From Candidatus Aenigmatarchaeota archaeon (GTDB lineage: Archaea; Aenigmatarchaeota; Aenigmatarchaeia; QMZP01): a DNA stretch of 6,155 bases. The notes beneath the pieces were generated by a model. It did not search any database and was not told where the DNA came from. It saw nothing but the letters and a program-made list of their open reading frames with translations. Shown in pieces: positions 1 through 4,479 of the stretch. The DNA is taken from assembly GCA_020343575.1 (NCBI GenBank), contig CP070801.1:367092-373246 (forward strand), given 5' to 3'. A program made the position numbers and the translations under genes. Numbering within the stretch: the stretch's first letter is position 1; the number at the start of each line of letters is the position of its first letter.

Positions 1-330
1 GGCGTCTGATCTGAGCACAGGTCTGGTCGGCTCAAGTATATTCATTTATTGTTTTTCTGGTCAGGTTTCGTGTGTGACGCAATAGGCACGCACATTATGT
101 CCATGATCAGTTCGGGTTGGGTTCTGAATTTTCATAGCAGTCAGGGGCTACACGGAATCACAGGCGCTGTCGCGATCCTGCTGATGTTCTTCCACGCACT
201 CTGGGCATCATGGGTTCTAATCAGAAACAACGAGTCACTGATAAACAACTTTCACAGGTTCAGTGTATGTGTATGGTGCTTCTGGCTGATACCATTTTTT
301 ATGGGAATGTTTATGGGGATTCTAAAATAA
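1..330 (+). CDS. HsmA-like small membrane protein, C-terminal part, with an in-frame TGA
   Basis: The reading frame from the window edge gives Gly-Val, a TGA stop at 7-9, then an open stretch to TAA at 328-330. After the TGA the protein has three hydrophobic segments with the pattern GRLK..H..FW.GFVCD.IGT, HGITGA.AILLMFFHALWA and NNFHRFSV..W..W.IPF..GM. From memory this fits the small four-helix HsmA/TIGR03987-like membrane family of about 130 residues, whose function is poorly known. The first helix would lie left of the window. As I recall the family, it reads GVWSE where this frame reads GV-stop-SE, so the TGA appears to replace a Trp codon. If the TGA is a true stop, the gene is broken or restarts downstream, for example at TTG 49, where there is no convincing SD. 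purH follows after 21 nt, so the two were probably co-transcribed. The family call is fairly firm; intactness is not. Confidence 0.6.
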
Positions 331-340
331 AACAAAAATA

Positions 341-346
341 AAGGAG
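341..346 (+). promoter_or_regulatory. Shine-Dalgarno site of purH
   Basis: AAGGAG lies 5 nt before the ATG at 352, in the 21-nt gap after the HsmA-like gene. It supports this start and suggests purH is translated from a shared transcript. No separate TATA element is visible in the gap. Confidence 0.7.
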
Positions 347-351
347 AAAAA

Positions 352-2037
352 ATGAAAAAAAATGCATTGATTAGTGTTTTTCACAAGGAGGGGATTCTCG
401 AGTTCGCCAAGAAACTGGTGGAGCTTGGGTGGAAAATCTTCGCGTCGGCGGGAACTGCAAAATATCTAATTGAAAAGGGTTTGTCGCCATCCAATGTTAA
501 GAATGTTGCAGGTCTTGTCGGGGGTGGTCCGATACTGGATCATCGGGTCGTAACCCTTTCAAGAGAAATCCATGCCGGTCTTTTGGCCCGCCCAATTGAT
601 AAAGACCTAAAAGAACTGGAGACTCTTGGAATACCGTATATCGATCTAGTCTGTGTGGATTTATACCCGCTATCTGAAGAGATTTCCAAACCAGACGCTA
701 CGGTTGAGTCAGTTATCGAAAATACTGATATTGGCGGTCCTGCATTATTACGCTCAGCAGCCAAGGGCGGTAGGATCGTTATATGTGACCCCACTGATAG
801 AAACGCTATGCTTGAATACTTGATAATGGATGGGGATGTATGTCAAGAGGTTCGCTCATACCTTAGAAGCAAAGCAGAGTGGATGGTTGCTAAATACTGC
901 CTGGACTCTACCCGGTTTCATAGCAAAGGGGTGTTCGACGGTAATGTTAGTGGGGTGGTTCTGGAACTGAATAAAGGTGAAAACCTGAATCAGTCTCCTT
1001 CTAATCTTCTTTCAGACTATACCGATGATACTCTAGCTTTGGATAAATTCGTATTACTAAAGGGTGCTCCAGGGCATGTTAACATGTGTGGTGTAGATAG
1101 AGGGCTAGAGGTTCTGTGCATGATGGCCGAATCTTTCAGGCAAAACTTCAAGGGAGCATGCCCATATATTGCGATCGCGTGCAAACATGGAAATCCCTGC
1201 GGGGCTGCGGTTCACTGGTTACAGCCGCACCTGGCCCTTGAATGTGCTCTCTTGGGCGACCCGGATGCTGTAATGGGTGCTGAGGTGATAACCAATTTTT
1301 ACATTGATGATGGACTTGGCGAACTGCTCTTTAAGGTTCCGGAAAAACTTCAGAATGTTGTTGGTCGACCTCGTTGGGGAGTTGACATTGTTGCCGCACC
1401 GATGTTCTCTGAACAGTCCATAAACTTGCTCGGGAAGGCAAAAAGAAGAAAATTATTGGTCAACGAAAAGCTAATAAATCCCCAGATGTCTCCGAACAAG
1501 TGGGTCTGGAGACCAGTGCGGGGTGGACGAATCAGACAAAAGGCTCCCAATTACATATTCACTGCAACAGCTGTTAAGGAATGGGTCCCCGAGAAAAAAA
1601 CATTGGTAACGTACGATGATCGTTCCACATTGATGTTATTGCCTGAGGATCTTTCCACACTGATCGTGGCTTGGGCCGTTGCTTGGAGAGCTAACAGTAA
1701 TACCGTGGTATTGGCCAAAGACGGTATGCTTATTGGTCGCGGTGTAGGACAACAGGACAGAAGAGCTGCCACAAGACTAGCGGTTCAAACGGCAAAGATA
1801 TCTGGTCACTTAACACAGAATTCGTGGTTCGCATCTGACGCATTCTTCCCATTCGCAAAGAGGGCAAGAGTCAACAAGCCGTTTGAAGGCACGGAGATTT
1901 TAGTCAAGGCACAATGTGCAGGTGGTGTGGTACCTCATGATGGTAAGAGGATTGAAGAAGTCAAGGCATTCTTCAAAAAACAGGGGTTGAAAGTGGCTTT
2001 CCTGCATCCGGAAAACAGAGGCTTCTCACAACACTGA
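352..2037 (+). CDS. purH: Bifunctional AICAR formyltransferase / IMP cyclohydrolase (divergent PurH)
   Basis: This is a cytosolic purine-synthesis enzyme that formylates AICAR with 10-formyl-tetrahydrofolate and closes the ring to IMP. Its 561 residues are somewhat longer than the usual 510-530. The N-terminal MGS-like cyclohydrolase domain (about 1-200) shows FASAGTAKYL, LYP (Tyr105), DIGG (Asp126) and SAAK (Lys138). The formyltransferase domain (about 205-561) shows the catalytic KHGNPCG (Lys278, His279), LAKDG...G.GVGQQDR (455-470) and SDAFFPF (495-501). Several signatures are altered. The usual KTLHP reads VTLSR (67-71), so the Lys is Val67. LRYGENPHQ reads LNKGENLNQ (206-214). The C-terminal GG.IRD loop reads GGVVPHDG (524-531). 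The stop is TGA. PurH is uncommon in archaea, and Arg codons are 11 CGN of 29 against 4 of 21 in FEN1, so transfer from bacteria is plausible. The fold assignment is firm, but full activity of both domains is not assured. Confidence 0.88.
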   Translation: MKKNALISVFHKEGILEFAKKLVELGWKIFASAGTAKYLIEKGLSPSNVKNVAGLVGGGPILDHRVVTLSREIHAGLLARPIDKDLKELETLGIPYIDLVCVDLYPLSEEISKPDATVESVIENTDIGGPALLRSAAKGGRIVICDPTDRNAMLEYLIMDGDVCQEVRSYLRSKAEWMVAKYCLDSTRFHSKGVFDGNVSGVVLELNKGENLNQSPSNLLSDYTDDTLALDKFVLLKGAPGHVNMCGVDRGLEVLCMMAESFRQNFKGACPYIAIACKHGNPCGAAVHWLQPHLALECALLGDPDAVMGAEVITNFYIDDGLGELLFKVPEKLQNVVGRPRWGVDIVAAPMFSEQSINLLGKAKRRKLLVNEKLINPQMSPNKWVWRPVRGGRIRQKAPNYIFTATAVKEWVPEKKTLVTYDDRSTLMLLPEDLSTLIVAWAVAWRANSNTVVLAKDGMLIGRGVGQQDRRAATRLAVQTAKISGHLTQNSWFASDAFFPFAKRARVNKPFEGTEILVKAQCAGGVVPHDGKRIEEVKAFFKKQGLKVAFLHPENRGFSQH

Positions 2038-2052
2038 GTATTAAGGGTCTGG

Positions 2053-2075
2053 GAGCAGGTTTTCATGGCCTGCTC
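2053..2075 (+). other. Perfect 7-bp hairpin between purH and the small membrane gene
   Basis: GAGCAGG (2053-2059) pairs exactly with CCTGCTC (2069-2075) around a 9-nt loop. It starts 15 nt after the purH stop and ends about 20 nt before the next SD. It lacks the long T-run of an intrinsic terminator, so it may be an attenuating or mRNA-stabilising structure, or have no function. Confidence 0.45.
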
Positions 2076-2094
2076 AAATAGGGGAATGGAAATG

Positions 2095-2102
2095 GGAGGT
2101 GA
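2095..2102 (+). promoter_or_regulatory. Strong Shine-Dalgarno site of the small membrane gene
   Basis: GGAGGTGA is a near-complete anti-SD complement ending 3 nt before the ATG at 2106. It is the best ribosome binding site in the window and is the main reason to believe the following unrecognised gene is translated and starts there. It also argues against the overlapping ATG at 2102, which is in another frame. Confidence 0.75.
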
Positions 2103-2105
2103 TGA

Positions 2106-2375
2106 ATGAGTTTAGAGTATTTGGAGCTGATTCTTTATTCGTGTCTTTTGGTATCTTTGATTGCTTTGTGGCTTTTGGTTTTGTTCAGATTTGTTCTGGT
2201 CTTAGATTCGATCAATCGCAAATCCATGAAACGGACGAGAGCTCATGACAGAAGGGACAAGGGAATGGTCTGGTTGATAACACCCCAGCTTTTCAGACTC
2301 AAAATCAAGCGCTTTCTTCTCGGAACAGTAGTTTTCGGTCCATTGATCGCAGCACTTCTCTCTTTCTACTCTTAA
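2106..2375 (+). CDS. Small two-helix membrane protein of unknown function
   Basis: I do not recognise this 89-residue protein. Residues about 6-34 form a long hydrophobic helix (LELILYSCLLVSLIALW.LVLFRFVLVL). A strongly basic stretch (about 38-53, with NRKSMKRTRAHDRRDK) and further Lys/Arg at 64-69 follow. Residues about 70-88 form a second helix (FLLGTVVFGPLIAALL). With the basic loop inside, both termini would face outward. It lies 68 nt after purH on the same strand and is bracketed by two hairpins, so it may be the last gene of the unit. The strong SD supports translation. No catalytic motif is visible, and a small transporter subunit, a membrane anchor or a regulator cannot be told apart. 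Confidence 0.6.
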   Translation: MSLEYLELILYSCLLVSLIALWLLVLFRFVLVLDSINRKSMKRTRAHDRRDKGMVWLITPQLFRLKIKRFLLGTVVFGPLIAALLSFYS

Positions 2376-2387
2376 ACATGTCATTTC

Positions 2388-2419
2388 AGGACAGGAATTC
2401 CAATCAAGGATCCTGTCTT
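2388..2419 (+). terminator. Hairpin after the small membrane gene, possible terminator
   Basis: AGGACAGGA (2388-2396) pairs with TCCTGTCTT (2411-2419) over 9 bp with one G-U. Nested TCC/GGA pairing can extend it inside the loop. It begins 13 nt after the stop at 2375. The bases that follow are only moderately T-rich, so it would be an imperfect intrinsic terminator. It is equally suited to protecting the 3' end of the left-block transcript. Confidence 0.45.
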
Positions 2420-2445
2420 GTTGTACTGTCAATTTAAAGGGATAT

Positions 2446-2461
2446 ATAAAATAATAAAAAA
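2446..2461 (-). terminator. T-rich tract downstream of tRNA-Gln
   Basis: Read on the - strand, this stretch is TTTTTT-A-TT-A-TTTT, starting about 27 nt after the tRNA 3' end. Runs of T are the usual archaeal transcription stop signal, so this is the likely end of the tRNA transcript. Confidence 0.5.
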
Positions 2462-2487
2462 CGTGCCCGATTGATATTGGTTTTCAG

Positions 2488-2608
2488 TAGCCCTGGGCGG
2501 ATTCGAACCGCCGTCTCCGGTTTTCTTCTCTCATTTTCGCCACTAGGCGAATCGAATCTTTGGTTTTGATCCAAAGACCGGTATCCTTGGCCACTAGACT
2601 ACAGGGCT
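2488..2608 (-). tRNA. tRNA-Gln (anticodon UUG) with a 48-nt intron
   Basis: On the - strand the acceptor AGCCCTG pairs fully with CAGGGCT, and the discriminator is A. A 3-bp D stem (GTC/GAT), a D loop with GG, anticodon stem CCGGT/ACCGG, a 4-nt variable loop and T arm GGCGG-TTCGAAT-CCGCC are all present. The anticodon loop CTTTGGA gives UUG. The mature tRNA is 73 nt, and CCA is not encoded, since CTG follows the discriminator. Exon 1 is 2571-2608 and exon 2 is 2488-2522. The A1-U72 pair and overall sequence resemble archaeal tRNA-Gln, which is normally charged with Glu and then amidated by GatDE. Confidence is high. Confidence 0.95.
2523..2570 (-). other. Archaeal tRNA intron at position 37/38
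   Basis: The 48-nt insertion sits between G37 and A38, the canonical archaeal site cut by the EndA-type splicing endonuclease. C32-T35 (CTTT) pairs with GAAG near the intron 3' end, with one T-G wobble, forming the 4-bp central helix of a bulge-helix-bulge. The 3-nt bulges GG|A and AA|A each contain a cut site. The inner helix beside it is short or irregular. A separate 6-bp hairpin (TTCGCC-TAGT-GGCGAA) caps the intron. Confidence 0.85.
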
Positions 2609-2650
2609 ATATGTACTTCTAATACTTAACTGTGCTAAAGAATTAGCTGC

Positions 2651-2660
2651 GTTTTTTAAA
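2651..2660 (-). promoter_or_regulatory. Possible TATA element of tRNA-Gln
   Basis: On the - strand TTTAAAAAAC lies about 43-52 nt upstream of the mature tRNA 5' end. Transcription starting about 25-30 nt downstream would leave a 5' leader of roughly 20 nt for RNase P to remove. It is AT-rich and plausible but not distinctive. Confidence 0.35.
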
Positions 2661-2673
2661 TCTGTTAAAGGGT

Positions 2674-2892
2674 TCACATCTCATTCAGGGCTCTCATACC
2701 CTTCTGTGTGATAACAAGGCATGTTCCCAGGGATTCTACCTTGTCTATGTAACCCATCTCTCTCAGTCTGTGTATGCTTATATCGCTTCCATTGTGTCTC
2801 TCCCTGTTAAGCTGAACGGTCAGCTCTCCCTTTGTTATAAGGAGTTGCTTTGAGAGAAGTTCCAATATCCTTCTTTCCACATCACTTAACAT
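2674..2892 (-). CDS. Small winged-helix DNA-binding protein
   Basis: The 72-residue protein has the layout of a single winged-helix domain. Helix 1 is about 3-17 (VERRILELLSKQ), helix 2 about 20-30 (TKGELTVQLN), and the recognition helix about 37-47 (DISIHRLREMGYI). A beta wing (about 50-63, VESLGTCLVITQKG) and a short final helix follow. It is probably a transcription regulator acting as a dimer; the ligand and targets are unknown. The ATG overlaps the end of the DJ-1-family gene by 7 nt, and an SD-like AGAGGGA (2899-2905) lies 6 nt upstream within that gene, so the two form one unit. The stop is TGA. It may control its own operon. The specific family is not identified. Confidence 0.72.
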   Translation of the reverse strand: MLSDVERRILELLSKQLLITKGELTVQLNRERHNGSDISIHRLREMGYIDKVESLGTCLVITQKGMRALNEM

Positions 2893-3416
2893 ACCAAATC
2901 CCTCTTTAGTTTATTCACCTTTTCCTTGCTCCCGAGCTTCTCAACTATCTTCAGTGAAAACTCTATCGCTGTCCCGGGGGCCTGGGAGGTTATTATGTTA
3001 TCATCAACCACAACTCTTTCCCCCCTCGGTCTCGGTATCTCTCTTTCCTGTCCGGGGTATATGGTTGCTTTCTTATCGTTTATTATTCCTGCCTTCGCAA
3101 GTATGCTCGGTGCCATGCATATCGCGGCAATGGTCTTGTTCTTGGAGTCAAAATCCCTAATGGTAGCGAGAACCTTGTTGGAGTTTCCCAGGTTCTTGTA
3201 ACCGGGTCCCCCGACCAGAACTATTGCATCGAATTCCTCTGGGTTGACATCCTCGAGCTTCTTATCTGTAACAATCTTTGTCCCGTTCGCTCCTGTTATC
3301 ATTGTTGAGGGAATTCCAGCTGTCACAACATTAAATCCCGCTCTCCTCAGAATATCTACAGGGACCAATGCCTCTATCTCTTCAAAACCGTCTGTAAGTG
3401 GTATCAAGATGTTCAT
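2886..3416 (-). CDS. DJ-1/PfpI family protein (glutamine amidotransferase-like fold)
   Basis: The whole 176-residue protein is a single DJ-1/ThiJ/PfpI domain. The N-terminus NILIPLTDGFEEIEAL.PVDILRRAGF matches the DJ-1 subgroup, including the acidic residue equivalent to human Glu18 (Glu15). The nucleophile elbow AAICMAP carries Cys100, equivalent to human Cys106. VLVGGPG (66-72) and ATIYPGQE (117-124) are also typical; Tyr120 stands where human DJ-1 has His126, a common variant in microbial members. Family members act on methylglyoxal or other reactive carbonyls, as redox-sensitive chaperones, or (PfpI) as proteases; this subgroup favours a protein- or metabolite-repair role. The start is fixed by the family N-terminus. 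It is the first gene of a - strand unit with the winged-helix gene. Confidence 0.88.
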   Translation of the reverse strand: MNILIPLTDGFEEIEALVPVDILRRAGFNVVTAGIPSTMITGANGTKIVTDKKLEDVNPEEFDAIVLVGGPGYKNLGNSNKVLATIRDFDSKNKTIAAICMAPSILAKAGIINDKKATIYPGQEREIPRPRGERVVVDDNIITSQAPGTAIEFSLKIVEKLGSKEKVNKLKRDLVC

Positions 3417-3508
3417 ATGGACCGAATCTTTTTATATACCTTTCCTATAAATAATATGTCAGCCCACACTTATAAAATTTCGTAAAAAATAGATAGAGGA
3501 GATGAAAA
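3417..3508. promoter_or_regulatory. Divergent promoter region
   Basis: This 92-nt AT-rich gap separates the - strand DJ-1 gene from the + strand pair. On the - strand TATATAAAAA (3429-3438) follows a purine-rich BRE-like GAAAGG. It lies only about 13-22 nt from the ATG, which is closer than a leaderless start would need. A second - strand candidate, TATTTATA (3446-3453), is spaced better. The same bases read TATAAATA on the + strand, which would place the start near 3477, ahead of the 3509 gene. TTATAAAA at 3470-3477 is another + strand candidate. Confidence 0.5.
3495..3503 (+). promoter_or_regulatory. Shine-Dalgarno site of the 3509 gene
   Basis: AGAGGAGAT is a good anti-SD match, with GAGGAG ending 7 nt before the ATG at 3509, and fixes that start. 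Confidence 0.7.
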
Positions 3509-3931
3509 ATGCCAATAGTCGGTTTCAAGTTTGAATCAATGGAAGCGAAGAGAAACAAGGCAGCAGCTGGTGGGGAGATAAAGATAAACTCAACACCCAA
3601 GATAACCTCGGTAAAGGAGGTTAACATTCCAACCCTGAAGAAGAAGGCCTTGGGTTTAGGTTTCGAGTTCCTTACCAAGTACGATCCGGGAATAGGAGAG
3701 ATAAGGATAAGCGGCGAGGTGTTGTACCTCACTGACAAGAATGCGCAGGTTCTTAAGAAATGGAAAGACAAAAAAGTCCTTCCTGAAAAAATGAACGTTG
3801 AAGTTCTGAACCATTTGTTCAGGCAATGTCTTTTGAAGATATCAAATCTTGCGGATGATCTGCAGCTCCCTCCACCGATCCAGTTGCCGAGAGTAAGAGC
3901 CAAGGGAGAGCAGGAAAGCTACATAGGATAG
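3509..3931 (+). CDS. Conserved archaeal protein, possibly SecB-like
   Basis: The 140-residue soluble protein has a Lys/Ala-rich N-terminal strand region (about 1-40). A core follows with the pattern LGFEFLTKYDPGIGEIRISGEVLY (about 50-73). A helical C-terminal part (about 96-119) ends in LPPPIQLPRVR (120-130). I recall this combination from conserved archaeal hypothetical proteins. The F.F...Y.P..G.I.I.G.V core resembles SecB-like export-chaperone folds, such as the reported archaeal SecB homologue of Methanocaldococcus, but the match is weak and from memory. No signal peptide or membrane segment is visible. All its Arg codons are AGR, in line with the archaeal right block. It leads a pair with the acylphosphatase gene 3 nt downstream. 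Confidence 0.7.
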   Translation: MPIVGFKFESMEAKRNKAAAGGEIKINSTPKITSVKEVNIPTLKKKALGLGFEFLTKYDPGIGEIRISGEVLYLTDKNAQVLKKWKDKKVLPEKMNVEVLNHLFRQCLLKISNLADDLQLPPPIQLPRVRAKGEQESYIG

Positions 3932-3934
3932 ATT

Positions 3935-4210
3935 ATGAAAGTCCGAGCTCATGTCTGGATCTCTGGAGAGGTTCAGGGAGTTTTCTTTAGGTCACACATC
4001 AGATCCCAGGCCATGCTGAGGGAGATAAGGGGATGGGTTAAAAACCTTCCTGATGGCCGTGTTGAGGCTTTGTTTGAGGGAAACAAAGATAGGATAGAGG
4101 AACTTCTGGAGTTCTGTAAAGAGGGTCCTACAGGAGCAGATGTAAACAACGTTGAAGTTAAATGGGAAAAACCCACAAGCGGTTTCCGGGAATTTGATAT
4201 CAGATACTAG
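3935..4210 (+). CDS. acyP: Acylphosphatase
   Basis: This 91-residue protein has the full length and both signatures of the small alpha/beta acylphosphatase fold. GEVQGVFFRSH (11-21) holds the phosphate-binding Arg19, and GWVKNLPDGRVEA (33-45) holds the catalytic Asn37. The C-terminal strand ends FDIRY. The enzyme hydrolyses acyl phosphates such as 1,3-bisphosphoglycerate or carbamoyl phosphate in the cytosol (EC 3.6.1.7); the in vivo substrate is uncertain. The start lies 3 nt after the upstream stop, with AGGAT as a weak SD, so translation is probably coupled. Its last 11 nt overlap the convergent membrane-protein gene on the other strand. Confidence 0.93.
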   Translation: MKVRAHVWISGEVQGVFFRSHIRSQAMLREIRGWVKNLPDGRVEALFEGNKDRIEELLEFCKEGPTGADVNNVEVKWEKPTSGFREFDIRY

Positions 4211-4478
4211 CAAACAGGACCAGCAACAGTAATAATCCTATCACAAACAATATTATTATCATCTTGCCTGATCTTAGGAAGAATTTTCCCAAGAAGAAAA
4301 GAACAACCACGAAGACCACTATAGCAAGAACAAACCCTAGACCTCCCATCCCACTAACGAATCCTAGAGATTCGAAAAGGTTTCCCATAGAACCGAGAAG
4401 AGACATTAGTGTGGATACTGTGTTCTGCAGAATCGTTGCCACCATCTCGAATATCACAGTCAAAGGAGCCTCAACCAT
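4200..4478 (-). CDS. Small two-helix membrane protein coupled to FEN1
   Basis: I do not recognise this 92-residue protein. Residues about 3-35 could form an amphipathic or weakly hydrophobic helix (TVIFEMVATILQNTVSTLMSLL). A Gly-rich link (about 39-48, FVSGMGGLGF) follows. Helix 1 (about 47-67, VLAIVVFVVVLFFLGKFFL) and helix 2 (about 72-91, KMIIILFVIGLLLLLVLF) are separated by a short basic turn (RSGK). The start codon lies 1 nt after the FEN1 stop, and AGGT inside the last FEN1 codons is the only near SD, so it is probably translated by coupling. The stop is TGA. It is tail-to-tail with acyP, overlapping by 11 nt. The role is unknown, and the link with FEN1 may be only positional. Confidence 0.68.
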   Translation of the reverse strand: MVEAPLTVIFEMVATILQNTVSTLMSLLGSMGNLFESLGFVSGMGGLGFVLAIVVFVVVLFFLGKFFLRSGKMIIILFVIGLLLLLVLFASI

Positions 4479-4479
4479 A

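Noticed and set aside
7..9. Genome-wide recoding of TGA as Trp or selenocysteine
   Set aside because: At least three other genes here end at TGA in the expected place, TGG is common, no selenocysteine insertion hairpin is seen, and the family residue is Trp rather than Cys or Sec.
540..794. Open frames on the - strand inside purH (540-794, 1350-1550, 1551-1772)
   Set aside because: They are shadows of the purH coding frame with no SD and no recognisable product.
2440..2455. TATA-like ATATATAAAATAA on the + strand just after the left block
   Set aside because: The only thing downstream on the + strand is the antisense of tRNA-Gln. The same bases are better explained as the T-rich end of the tRNA transcript on the - strand.
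2488..2510. Second copy of the tRNA 3' end marking an integrated element
   Set aside because: I found no repeat of the GGTTCGAATCC region elsewhere in the window on either strand. If a copy exists, it must be outside.
3445..3903. 152-codon open frame on the - strand opposite the SecB-like gene
   Set aside because: It is antisense to a gene with a good SD and conserved motifs, its translation resembles no family, and it runs through the divergent promoter region.
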